Positions 41,907-52,868 of a stretch of DNA of 64,000 nt are shown one piece after another. The notes under the pieces were generated by a model, which had not been told where the DNA came from, did no database searches, and saw only the letters and a program-made list of their open reading frames with translations. Both the position numbers and the translations under genes were made by a program. Source of the DNA: Rhynchopus euleeides (lineage: Eukaryota; Euglenozoa; Diplonemea; Diplonemida; Diplonemidae); NCBI GenBank assembly GCA_963210315.1, contig OY723254.1, forward strand, positions 1 through 64,000. The letters are read 5' to 3'. Each line of letters starts with the position of its first letter. The first letter of the stretch is position 1.

Positions 41907-43087
41907 CAGGGTATAAGATAGACTTTTTTTCTGGCGCCGTTTTCCGGTTTTTCTGGTTTTAAAAATTTTTCGCGCGCGCCTTCGGCGCGCGCGACCCGCG
42001 CAAACCCTCCCAGAATCTGAGAGGGCCCGGTGCCTGCGCGCGTCCTGTCGTACTGAGGCTGCTTGGTGGGGCAGGCGCAGCAGCTGCTTTGAAAGTTTGG
42101 ACTCTCGGCCAAAAAACCGGTCTGGTGCAATTTTCAGGGGGGTCTGGGGGGCGGAGCCCCCCAGCCGCCGGAGGCCACGGTAGTGAACATCTGTTCCCTA
42201 CAGTCTGGATTCGCTTGTAAGTAGGAAGGCTTCGCTGTATCGCAGCCCGGCCAGCAGGAGATCACTGGTCCTTAACCTTCAGGGTGGAGGAGGGCGGGGG
42301 AGCGACCACTCGTGACAGGTGTGCGTTGTGGGTGGAGTGGGTGCACGACAGACCTTGTCATGGCCAAAGGGTCCACGAGATCTCTGCACACATTCCGTTA
42401 TCGAGGAGATGGGCACCTAGCTGTGACGACAGGCAACAAACAAATCTCATCTGTTAGTTGCCCCCAATAGGCTTGGCGACCTTCAAGACTGCTTGAAAGA
42501 CGTTCGTGTTCTCGTCTCAGCCCTCCAGACAAGCAGATCTGTCTCGAGTTGGTGGGCTGTCGCCATGTATTCGATGGCACCGAGTGACGCTGCACAGAGG
42601 CAGACGACACGGTGAACTCCAGCGGAGGTTACCCTACCTCCGCTGGAGTACACCGTGTGTCTCCTATGAGTCTCAACTAGCGGGAGTCTGAGCGTAAATT
42701 AGCTGGAAAATAGACTCCCGTCTCCAGTACAGACTGCAGTCTTAGACTCCCTCTTAGACACTCGCTAGGGTGGCTGGAGTCCACCATGTGTGCACCTTCA
42801 AAACAGAAGAGACCTGCATGACGAGGGCATCACCACCCACCGGGCCACCCGCTAGGTCCATTTTTTCTTCTCCGCTTCTCTGCCTTCTTTGGACTATTTG
42901 AGCTCTGTGCGGATCACGATGGGGTCACTTTCTATTTTTTTTATGGCGTTTTTTCTGACTGTTTTACTGTCCCAAAGTCACAAAAAAACCGCCAAAAATG
43001 AGATCGACCTTTTTTTTTTTCCAGAAAACCGGGAACCGGGAAACCCTGGTTTTGAAAACCGGAAAACCAGACCTATCTTATCCCCTG
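41907..43087. mobile_element. 1181-bp TIR element with 7-bp target repeats
   Basis: The left end CAGGGTATAAGATAG (41907-41921) is repeated inverted at 43073-43087 with one mismatch, and the similarity extends loosely inward (GGTTTT/CCGG motifs). ATTGTGT lies immediately outside both ends (41900-41906 and 43088-43094). The CAGGG terminus and 7-bp duplication resemble hAT-type elements (usually 8 bp), but no transposase is encoded. Inside are strong hairpins: GC-rich arms around TTCG at about 41970-41992, CTGGGGGGC/GCCCCCCAG near 42146, and the large one at 42608-42659. A copy of the dispersed repeat family is also present (42800-42955). Confidence 0.85.
42608..42659. repeat. Long imperfect hairpin inside the TIR element
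   Basis: An inner stem of 13 perfect pairs (CTCCAGCGGAGGT / ACCTCCGCTGGAG) has a 6-nt loop. It is extended by an outer stem ACACGGTG/CACCGTGT across a 2-nt mismatch. Confidence 0.9.
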
Positions 43088-43094
43088 ATTGTGT

Positions 43095-44361
43095 CCGGAG
43101 GGTGTGCTTCCCTGCACTGGTCTGGTGTGTGGGGTGAAGATGTGTGGCGAAGAAGGCCTCCCAGGCAACACCAGACGACACACAAGTCGCGCTTTTTTGT
43201 TAGGTGCAAGGTCGCACCAAGCCAACTCTGATGATGCCTCCACTGTGATGCACAAAGAGGGGGTGGGAGATAGGGGATTGGGCGACCACTGTGCCTTGGT
43301 TGTCGTGTCCGATAGGCTGCCCTGGCACGGGCTCATTGGCACACATGGGGGCAAAAGCTGCATGGGACTGACAGGGGGTGGCGGACCCCCTCCCCCACTG
43401 CAAGCCGAAGGCTTTTGCCTCCCTCCTGTGCCCCCCTCCAGGCCAGCGTCGTTTTCAAATGAAGCGGTCGATGGAAATCGGCCTTTCTTGCAATGCAATG
43501 CTGTGGCAACAGGCTCACAGCAGAGGGGAGGGCCCAGCCCCAAGCGACCCTGGGTTCAACGCGACCTGTAGGGGTTGTAGGTGTGGCGCAATAGAGTCGG
43601 TGCCGGTGGTTCTGCCTTCTTAGACACGCATCGTAGACGCGCGAGATGGGCATACCCGAGACTTGTCCATGCTGACGTTGAGGCCGCAGTCACGATGCGG
43701 CCCGCCGACGAAACCTTTCGTGAAGGCTCCTTTCCGGCCGGAGATGTTCACCGCTTTGTGTTCTGTCGCGCCCCTGAGGAGGAGGAGGGTGGGACCAAGT
43801 TAGACCACCAACAGCATGTAAAAATGTTCTAAAAAATTGAAAAGGCCGGACACGCAATTTGTACAGGAAGAACAGGAGGTATGAGTGCGGTCGCCTCCGG
43901 CTATGTTCGCCTTTCTGACGGCAGCGGTGTTGGGGAATACCTGTGACTGGCCCAGGCAACACGGAGCGCGGAACGAGAAAGCTGTGTACTTGGAACCGGA
44001 GGAGTTGAAGCTCGTATGGATTTAGCACAAAAGGGGAACATTGAGGAGTACTGGCAAAGTGACGACCACCTCAGTGTGACCGCAGCATTCTGTTCTGTTG
44101 AAGGCATGATTGCCCACGGTGGACGCAAGTACTCCCAACTCCGTGAACGACGCTGGTGCAGGCGAGCTCGCCACGTGCATAGCAATGATCTGAAGGAGGA
44201 CACCTGCCACCGGGTGCAGACCTCACCGTGGTGAGCTTTGATGAGTGACGAGTCCCGGGATAAAGGAAAAAGATATCCGAGCTGGACATCCGGATTTTCG
44301 ACAAGATACCCCAATGAAACGGACCAGGTATGGGCTCAAAATTTGGCCTCAGCCAAGAAAA
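43095..44361. other. No gene seen
   Basis: Short frames on both strands lack recognisable domains, and no GTATG...AG pair joins them. It may contain the 5' UTR of the gene starting at 41901 near its left edge (a pyrimidine-rich tract and AG lie about 20 bp from the element). Confidence 0.5.
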
Positions 44362-45185
44362 TCACCGGTCATCAATTCCCAGAACTTTCAACAGCATGTT
44401 TGTGTCGTACACGCCGTGCAACTCTCCTCCTGGGCGATGTGTGTAATCACAGGAGGTCTGGCAGGGGGTACGGATCTTGTGGGCACGGCGCAGACAGCCG
44501 TAGAGGGGTGCGCCGGATGGATCGAAGGGGCGGCGCTCCAGGCGACGGTGGTGGTCACACAGGGGCTGGCGGGGTTGTGCGTCGCTCTGTGGGTGATGGC
44601 GGCAGGCCTTGCCTGGAGGGGGGGCCTCAGACGGAGACGGGTAGTGGCGCGCAGATGGACATGGCCGGCCCGACGGTGCAGTCGATGGGTCAGCCGCCGC
44701 CGTCACCTGGACCCCCTCGTGCCAGCCACTGTGTGTCGGTCACGTCTCCGCAACGAACGAGGGCGAGCTGCGCTGAGGCTGGAGTTGCAGGCAACAGCCT
44801 ACGGGCTATGCCTGCAAAGCCACACACGCTTGTGTTTCTCTTGTGAGATGAAAACCAACTGCATACTTGCCGTACTCCTGGCTGGCGGTTTTGTAGAGCG
44901 GGTGGTTGCAGCGCTTGCCCAGGAGCTGTGTGTGGAGGAGGGGGCGAAGATGGCATCGAGAATACAAGTGATACATGGGGGTGAGACTGCCTCCGGATTG
45001 CCCCCGGAGTGAAGCAGGAAACCTGGTTGCAGGGGGTGTGCCCGGCAGGGGGGCCTGGGGGCATAGTTGGCCGACAGATGACCCAAGCCACGCCAGCCCC
45101 ACCACTGTTGTGACTGTCATACCTGCGAACGCTGCGCCTCGGAGATGTTGAGCTCGTCAATGCTTGTGATCGTGTCGTTTGCCAT
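44362..45185 (-). CDS. Small three-exon protein, possibly PIERCE/C9orf116-like axonemal protein
   Basis: Exon 1 is 45185-45123 (ATG, 21 codons) and exon 2 is 44925-44867. Exon 3 is probably 44728-44362. Introns 44926-45122 (197 bp) and 44729-44866 (138 bp) start GTATG and end CACAG; the second acceptor is the only one I found that keeps the frame open. The spliced protein contains NHPLYKTASQEYG near residue 27. It ends GGELHGVYDTNMLLKVLG. Both recall the NPLYRTTNQAYG and GGM-x-RNNTLN motifs of PIERCE proteins, which line ciliary doublet microtubules. The middle is Pro/His-rich and unconvincing, so exon 3 may be wrongly bounded. Confidence 0.4.
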
Positions 45186-45486
45186 TTCCAGGCGAAGTGT
45201 ACGAGGGGAGACCCTGTGGGGTGGAAGGGTGTGTGTCGATCTCATGCCTATGCAGAGGAGAGTCACTGAGTGGCCGATGAGGCACGGCTTGCAGCCGTCT
45301 GACTTCACTGAGGATACCATAAACCAGTACAGGTATGAAACAGAACACGGACGTCACGCAATAATGACAAGCAGGGCGCGACGGGTACGAGGGGTGGAGG
45401 GGGTCGACCAATACTTATCGGATCCAAACAAACACCAAGGTACAAACAGGTCTAGCAAGATACATGGATACGCCTGTCTCGCTTGG

Positions 45487-46536
45487 CTACAAGACATCGC
45501 TGAACGCCTCAAAGTCAAATGGGGGAAGCGACGTGGTCGTCTCCGAGCCGTCGAGTCGGTAGTCGCTCTTGTCGGCAATCGAGTCGAGCTCAGGAAGATG
45601 GGATATCGTCGGAAGCGCTCTGATGCTCTTCCTGATGCCTTTCAGGCGGGAGCCCAGCTGGCTCAGCTCGTATATCATACGCGGGTCGGCAGCATCCCGG
45701 TCGTGCTCTGAGGCAGGGCTGCCCACACCGGGGGAGTAGTCCACCTGTGGCGACGGGAACACCTGCTGATCGAGCGCACGCCTCGGTGTGAACACAACAG
45801 CCGTGCCCACAGCTGGGGGTGGTGGGGAGAGACGCCACTCATAGTCCTGCAGGGGGTGCTGCTGTGGCTGTGCCTGTGGCTGTTGTGCCTGCGTGTCCTG
45901 GGGTGGGACAGGCCTGCGCGCTGGGCTCAGGGTGCGCCGTGTCGGCTTATAGTGTGCCTGCACGACAGAGCGCGGTGCAGAACCCTGACTGGTGCCCCCC
46001 CGCATGGGGATCGCCCGTGTGCCTGCCCTGTCGTCATCTCGCAGGTCGGGTACCCGCACCGGAGTCAGTGCCTGCGCTGGCGGCTCGTTGGGGATCTCAT
46101 CTGGCTCAATAGCAACGGGTGGCGGTGTCTTGATAGGGTTCGCAGGAGGCTGCTTCCCTGCCACGCGCACCGCGGAGCGGTCGACCTTCACCTTCTCCAT
46201 GCTGCCGTCATCGGTGATGGCGACCGTGATGCAGCCTGACGGGTGCTCATGGAGGACGCGGGCACTGCGTTCCCAGCCATCGACCTCAACAGTGACAATT
46301 TGCCCCCGCAGCCCCGGCAGCATCCAACCAAGTGTAGGCAGGCCTGTGTGGTGGCAGGCGGTGAAGGGTCCATGGAACACACTGTGCAGGGTGCAGGTGC
46401 TGCAATAAAGGGGGCGGCAAGGGAGACGAGGGGACGAGGCTGGCATCACTTGTGAGGCGCAGTGCGCGTGTGGTGTGGGGAAGAGGGTAGGGGGGGTGAG
46501 GTGAGGGGCGGCACCGTTCTCCTGGTTTTGTGACAT
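45487..46536 (-). CDS. Protein with a small SH3/Tudor-like domain (about 349 aa), unknown
   Basis: The ATG at 46536 is the first after a stop-poor upstream stretch without ATG context. About residues 70-130 form a small beta domain (LRGQIVTVEVDGWERSARVL, GCITVAITDDGSMEKVKVD), similar in spacing to Tudor/SH3-like barrels. The remainder is Pro/Gln-rich and disordered, with a short helical tail (MIYELSQLGSRLKGIRKSIR) and an acidic/Phe-rich end. No enzyme motif. An intron within the first 60 residues cannot be excluded. Confidence 0.55.
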   Translation of the reverse strand: MSQNQENGAAPHLTPPTLFPTPHAHCASQVMPASSPRLPCRPLYCSTCTLHSVFHGPFTACHHTGLPTLGWMLPGLRGQIVTVEVDGWERSARVLHEHPSGCITVAITDDGSMEKVKVDRSAVRVAGKQPPANPIKTPPPVAIEPDEIPNEPPAQALTPVRVPDLRDDDRAGTRAIPMRGGTSQGSAPRSVVQAHYKPTRRTLSPARRPVPPQDTQAQQPQAQPQQHPLQDYEWRLSPPPPAVGTAVVFTPRRALDQQVFPSPQVDYSPGVGSPASEHDRDAADPRMIYELSQLGSRLKGIRKSIRALPTISHLPELDSIADKSDYRLDGSETTTSLPPFDFEAFSDVL

Positions 46537-46854
46537 TCGTTCATTTCCTTCTCTCAGGGTGGTTTGATTCGGCCTGAGCCGTGCGGTTCGCGCGAGCGCG
46601 GCCTGCAGACCATGTGTCTGCCGCCACACCCACGCATCCGCCTTCTCAGGTGGTTGTAGATGTATGTATCGAGATGCGTGGCATGCACAGAGTCCGGAGC
46701 CGGGCACGTTGCGCCGGCGCCAGGCACCACAGCAGAAAGGAAGCCAGTTCGATCAGGGATCGGGATGGCAAGACGGATCCATCAGGGGGTGGACGCACAT
46801 GGCGTGGATGCAGGCAAACGTGCATGCGCTCTGGTGCTGCTGTTGCAGCCGTAA

Positions 46855-47287
46855 TCACACGGCGTGCCTGCGGGGTTCATCTTCCCCTTCATCAATTGAA
46901 TATTCTTGATCTGCAACAAAGGTTGCTGTGACAACGCATGGAAAATCATGCGGAAGCGTGCCCACCCGATCAGGGGCAGAAAAAACACGACATACCGGCA
47001 TGGGACGTGCCTGCGCTTGCATCGGCAGCGGGCATCGACCTCCCAGGGGCTTCGGAATCAACCGCGGACATGTGTGCGACCCCGCAGGCAGGGGCAACAT
47101 GCCGCGGCTTGTCCAAAGCACCCGGGACGGGTTGGGATTCCGCCGATACAAAACAAGCCAACGTAAAAGTAAGGCAAGAAACAACAGCCAGGCTGGCCGG
47201 GGGCGGAGACACAGCAGGTACGAGCAGCCAAGAAAGAGGGTGCGGATAGCGCGTGCGCAGTGTGGGGTGGGGAGAGAGAAGGAGCAT
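46855..47287 (-). CDS. Small protein with hydrophobic N-terminal segment (about 120 aa), unknown
   Basis: Exons 47287-46996 and 46925-46855. The 70-bp intron 46926-46995 (GTATGTC...TCACAG) splices in frame, ending ATFVADQEYSIDEGEDEP. The N-terminal region has a hydrophobic stretch (LAVVSCLTFTLACFVSAES) like a signal peptide or anchor, but it starts about 30 residues in, so the true start may be an unseen upstream exon. The acidic C-terminus is typical of a soluble tail. No family. Confidence 0.4.
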
Positions 47288-47777
47288 GCGTGCGTCATAT
47301 CGGTGTGGTGGGGATGTGCAAGCGCCTGGCCACCCCTTGCCTTTGTGTTCGCGGTTGCAACCCAGCACACAATCAGCCGCAGCAGTGCTCTGATATCTGT
47401 TCTTCCCTTTCCACGGCGGCCCACCCACGCAGCCGGGTTCCGGTCCCCTGCCAAACTCGGTACTCATCCCGTTCGTCCGCCAGCAGGCACGCCTGCCCCG
47501 CCACATGACACACAGGCGCGTGTGTGGGAGGGGGTTCCGTCTTCACAGCAGCACGGAACCAGCAGAAAACTGGAATTGACGGGGCAGATTGGGGGTTGTA
47601 GTGAAGGTGAAAAAGTGAAAACGAAAGTAAAACCAACGCCAAGGTGAGGCGAAAGCGGAGAGAGGGAATGAATAGAGGCGTGTTTGCCTGAAACTGAAGG
47701 CTGAACAAAGTTGATTGTGAAAAGCAAGAAATTTGCGACTTGTACTTCAGCAATAAAGGAGGGGGGCGGGGCATCCC

Positions 47778-50700
47778 TCACAGCACCTTGCACTGGTCGT
47801 ACATGTCCGGCCTCGACGCACCCACCATGCGCAGCCACTCGGGCGACGGAGCCGCACGGCTCTCCCCCAGCAGCGAGCACTCGTACAGCGCAAGCTCGCG
47901 CAGCAGCTCGCGCTTCGACAGCTGGGTTGACTCGGCAACCAGCCCGTCGTGCTTCGCCTGCACTAGCGGGTTGGAGAACCGGACGTTCTGGGCGCTGCCC
48001 GCGGCCGAGCCCGCCACAGCTGTTGTCCTCGCGTCACGTGTTGCCCCTACAAACTCGCAGGCGTTGCTGCAGCTGTCGGCGCTGACCCTGTTCCCGTCGT
48101 CGCACTGCTCCCCCGCGTCGCGCGTCCCGTCCCCGCAGCACGTGCGGTACGGTGTCGCCTGCGGCTGCGCCCAGACCCACTCCACCTCGCTGGTGCCCGT
48201 CTCCTCGTCCGTCCCAGCCAGCTGTGCCGCCAGGCTGTCCGGCCCGTACGTGTACGTCACCCCGTTGGGAAGCGCCGACAGGCTCCACATGTCACGCACC
48301 GTCACAGGCTCCGCAAGCCCGGGCAGCGCCGACCCATCCCTGTCGTAGGCGTACGGCATCGTCGCGTCCAGGTCGAACGCGCTGTCCGGGATGGACGACC
48401 ACCAGCGGCGCGACTCCGCCTCGTAGTGGATCCCGTCCTGCAGCGCCGACTTGTCCACCTTGTCGTGCTCGTGGTAGTCCTGCCACAGCGCCCACAGGCG
48501 GTCCACGTTCGCGTGGTGCATGAAGAAGACCGGGTCCGCGGGGGACTCCATAGTGGCCATCTGGCCCCCGATGTAGATGTGCGGGGCGGCGTGCGGCGCA
48601 CCCTCGACACGCACCGAGAAGGCACGGAAGGTCCGGTGGCTGGTGATGATCTCCAGCAGTGCCGCCTCCCCCGTGAAGCCCTGCCCGGTCCTCTGGCGCG
48701 CCAGGCACGCCCCGTCGCGCAGCGTCCAGTTCGACGCAATCCCGTTGTCGATGCACTGCCTCTGCCTCATCGGGTGGTTCACCAGGTTCCCGAAGGTGCG
48801 GTTCTTCAGCGGCGCCGACGCCGCCTGGCGCTCCTCGCTCCCCGCGTCGCGCTCCCAGTCCCAGTACGGCACCGTCACGCACTCAAACCCGGGCAGGCTG
48901 CGCAGCATGTTCTCGTACTGCAGCACGTACTGACGGTGCCACGCCAGGAACGCAGACGTCTGGTGCGCGTACTGGTCTTGCATCAGGTGGGTCTCCACAA
49001 TCCTCAGGTACGTTTCCCGGCGGTCCCGCACGAGCGTCTCCACCGCGTCTGCGTATAGCTGCCTCTCCGAGCACGTCAGGCTCGAGTTGGGGTGTTGGAG
49101 GGTCTGTTCCAAAACAGGAAATCACAAAAAAAAACAAAAAATTCACCTTTTTTCACCTTTTTTCACCTAAAATCACCGAAAATCGCTGGTGACTTGAGAG
49201 GCCACAGCGCCTTGTTGCCCTGCAGGGTGGTCCTGTGGATGACTTGTGGGTCCCTGTGGTGGTCCCATGTACCTACACGACGGACTCCAGCCGGTCGAGT
49301 GGGGGTAAAAATGGGAGATAGTTCGACCTGTGGGTCTAGTTCAGGGGCTTGTCATCGGAGGATGTGACTGGGAGTCAGCCAGCATACCACACCTACCCAC
49401 CCAGCGGGGCCGCCTCTTCGGGTGTTCCAAAACCTGTTTCTTTTGAATATTTGGAATCTGTGCGGATCGTAGTGGGGTCATTTTGTGGGTCTAGGTGTCA
49501 AGCTTCACCCATGAATAAGGGGTCTGGTTCAGGGGCTCCCACACCACACCTACACCCACCTCCGCGGATTTTTTGAAACCCCGTTCTTTTGAACGTTTAG
49601 AACCTGTGCGGATCGTGGTGGGGTCATTTTGGTCATGGCGTGAAATCTCCAGTTTACCACCAAACTCCCACAAAACCCGGGCCAAAATCAGCTACAAAAT
49701 GGAGGTCACTACCATACTCCCAGCCCCAGGAAGGGTAAGATGAGCCTGTGGGGTTGGTCAGGGACTGGTTTTCGTCTTGGGAAGGGTCCCGTTGGGAAGA
49801 ATATCCGATTTGCTTGACCGCACGACGCCGTTGGGTGAAGGAGAAGTCGTACGGTACACTTCCTGTTCCTGGACGGACCGGGTTCGATCCGTACTACAGG
49901 CCAACTGCCCCCCTAAAACAGGGAGGAAGATATCACTTGCACACCCGGACATTACTTGCACTGCATTCCTCCCCGGTTCCAGGCACATTATTGCACTGCG
50001 TGCAAGTCAGGGACCTGGAGTGCAAGTACATAGTGGACTCCAACTGCCCTAGCCCGCTAGCGGGAGTCTGGGTACGGGAGTCTGAGACGCGAATGCGTGT
50101 CCCAGTCACACAGGCAATGCGAATCGCATTGCCTGTGTGCCTAGTGGGACTCGCGAGATGGCCGCCCGTAGTCCGGTTCAAATTTCAGCGGCCGGACAGG
50201 ATTTCCAGCCATTTTGGGTAGACCATCCCTTCCCAAAGTCGCATCCCACCGGCCGATATACCCACGTTCCGAATCCCGACCCAGGGGTATCCAAGCTTCG
50301 GTAAGGCTTGGGTGGGATTGAAGACCACTGCAAGCCTGAAGCTGAATGGCTGAAGTACCTCGCTGTGCCCAGTTCCCCTGCTGCAGCGAGGTAGTGGGCT
50401 GCCTCCTTGTCGCGCTGCAGCAACAGTTCGTTGGTGGCGGTGAGGGGGTGCCGGCTTGGGCAGTGGCGAAAGAGATGCTTCAGGGAGACCCTCGATGGGG
50501 TGTGGCCCGGTGCTGCAGGCAGGGTACACGTACTGGTCTGTGTCCGGCTGCTGTGGTCATCGACAAGGCTGTGTGGTCTGTCCGAAGGAGGTGGAGGGTG
50601 GTCTCCCTCAGGTGGAGCATCTGTGGATAAGGACTTCGCGTCTCTCCGATCCTGCATGGGCTCAGGTCTCCAGATGATCATCACCCCTTGCCTTGCTGAT

Positions 50701-51842
50701 CAGGCAGGCTCCTTGAGGCCTCCCAGGTGATGTGCGCGCGCCACCCCGTGGTTCCTTGTAGAGTCGCATACAGGTCCGTGCGCACGGTGGGAGCGTTCGT
50801 ATCGCCCGTTCCGTGCCAGGTCCTGGAGAATACCTTTGGTTGAGTATTGACTCTCGGGTCGGGTTCAAGCCCCATTCAAGGTCCTTCGCTACGACATCAC
50901 TGGTCGTCAGTCAGAGGGGAAGAACGGTGTCCCTCACTTTTTTCACTGCTCACGGGAGCGAAGGCCAAGTCCAACAGGGGTAGCCTTGTAGAGAAGGCAC
51001 CTGATCTCTCCAAACATTGCACCGAAGACCACACCTGCCCATCAGGTTCTTCCCCGTCAGTCGAACAGTCTTTCTTGTTCATGTTCTGGGCAGGGTGCTC
51101 TGCCTCGGTCACCCCGACACCTAGGCTCGCCCAACATATTCCCTCAGTGTTCTCACAGGGGTGTCCTCAGTATCTGGGTCCCTACGGCAAGGCAGCGTAC
51201 CAGGCTTTGCGAACCCGAAACAGGCTGTACTGATGGTTGCATACCGCCGCAAGTACGACCCTGTCGCCACCCCATGAAGTGGGGTGGCGACAGGGTGTAA
51301 GTCACGAGGGGAAGGGCATGTGGAACGGCCACTGCCCAGTCCCCAGCGCCCTCCACCCCATAGGACATTCGATTTTTTGCAGGGAACCACCATACAACAC
51401 CGCACAACACTACCGAACGCCACCAAACTCCACCAAACACCTCCAAACACTGCCAAATTCCTCCAAACTCGGGTCAAAATCAGGTGGCGGTACATCAAAA
51501 GGGCCCAAATCCATAGGAAAACCCCCCCGCACGCCCCAAAAAAAATCCGTTTTTTCACGATTTTTCACCTTTTTTCACCTTTTTTCCCCCTTTTTCACCT
51601 TTTTTCGCTCAATTTAAAAAGCTCTTTTATAAGGGGCTCCGTGATTTTTGGTGATTTTCGGTGATTTTTTGCGATTTTTTGCGAATTTCCCTGAACATAG
51701 GAGATGGAACAGACCCGCCAACACCCCACGAGTACGCCTTCCGCACACGCGGCCCGCAGCCATCACTCGTGGAGTTCTGCTGCGCCACGCACAGCGCGGC
51801 ACACCCGCCCAGCAGCAGCAACGTCCGTGCCATGCCCGCCAT
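47778..51842 (-). CDS. Secreted tyrosinase (type 3 copper), split by a 2.6-kb TIR element
   Basis: The ATG at 51842 encodes a signal peptide (ARTLLLLGGCAALCVAQ) and CGPRVRKAYS. The frame is then interrupted by the element 49088-51728. Removing it plus one CGAGT repeat joins this in frame to SLTCSERQLYADAV and the rest (to 47778), giving the usual tyrosinase N-terminus. Copper A: ETHLMQDQYAHQTSAFLAWH supplies three His. Copper B: APHAAPHIYIGG and DPVFFMHHANVDRLW supply the other three. Near the C-terminus is a Cys-rich DUF4215-type repeat (CGDGTRDAGEQCDDGN). Tyrosinases hydroxylate monophenols and oxidise catechols to quinones, here outside the cell or in a vesicle. All six ligands are kept, so the gene shows no decay apart from the insert. 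Confidence 0.85.
50107..50139. repeat. 33-bp perfect palindrome
   Basis: Arms of 16 bp (CACACAGGCAATGCGA and its exact complement) flank a single central base. It lies inside the tyrosinase-gene element. Confidence 0.95.
51258..51296. repeat. 17-bp-arm hairpin
   Basis: ACCCTGTCGCCACCCCA and its exact complement are separated by 5 bases (TGAAG), inside the tyrosinase-gene element. Confidence 0.95.
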
Positions 51843-52868
51843 TATGATTCCTCTTGAGTAAAATCAACAGAACTGCCGAGGGGGTGTGAGTGGTCTGTGC
51901 CGATCACGGCCTGCTTGCTGTCCACCCGACTGCATAGCAGAAGTCCGCCGTGTGTGTGTGCAAGGCAATACGGTGTTCGCACGGGGAGTGACTTGCACGC
52001 CCGGACAGGCGGCAACAACAAGCGTGTCAGTTTTCCTCCGTAGTATGTCCAGGTGGTGTCCTCCCACAATTCGTGTCTCGAAGCAGGTCTGGGCAGGGCT
52101 AGATATGGAGCAGGCCTGTTGGCACAGACCTTGTTAGGTTAAAGGAGCCCCAGCCGAGACACTAACGTCCGGACAGGCACCGCTTCCTCCAGGCCGTCAC
52201 AGTACCCACCATCTACATCTGCAACTGGGCACGGCCGTGCATTGCGTATATCGCCGAAGCGCGCAAATGAACAACAAAGAAAACTGTTTGTTTATGCGCC
52301 AACGTTGGGCAAACAAAAGCAACTCCTGCAGCCTGCTGTAGAGATTGCCCTTGTTGCCCAAAGCGCTGCCCGCTATCCTTGTGACACTGAAAGGAGCCCC
52401 AGGAAACTACATGTACCTGCTGGATCGCAAAGCAACAGAAAAACGTGACAACAAACCATGAGCTGAAATATGTTTCGTTGGAACACAGACCTCACTCTGA
52501 GTGCACAACTCCCCACCGGTGAGAGGTTACAAGATCCTGCAGAAGGCACTGAAAGAACCCCCAGTCGGGCTACACCGAACTCTATCAAACTAACAAAAGC
52601 TCCCCTGTCTGTATCTCTCGCCCGGGTTTAGTTATTGCGTTGACAGCTTCCGCACCTCGCCTGCATGAATGAAGGTGAGGGTGCGGGTCACGGTGGGTGA
52701 GCCCTGACAAGCGACACTTCCCTAATGAAAAGAGTAAGAGGCGGCATGAGGCTCTGCCACCGCGCGGCCAGACGGAAAAGCTGAAGGCAGGACGACACTC
52801 CTGAGGCACCTTGAGCAAAGCTGCCCAGGCCGTCATTACAGGTGGACGAGGGCCTGATCAGCGATGCA
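51843..52868. other. Intergenic, no gene seen
   Basis: This lies between the tyrosinase start and the thioredoxin stop. Mixed sequence with no domain-bearing frame or GTATG intron pair. Confidence 0.6.

Larger units (their letters stand above)
49088..51728. mobile_element. 2641-bp non-autonomous TIR element inside the tyrosinase gene
   Basis: The first 23 bases (49088-49110) are repeated inverted at the other end (51706-51728) with one mismatch. CGAGT directly flanks both ends (49083-49087 and 51729-51733), a 5-bp target duplication. Just inside each end is an A/T-rich zone with TTTTTTCACC-type repeats. The interior carries two copies of the dispersed repeat family (49330-49490, 49515-49640), a 33-bp perfect palindrome (50107-50139) and a 17-bp-arm hairpin (51258-51296). 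No transposase frame is seen. Its edges lack GTATG...AG. Confidence 0.88.
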
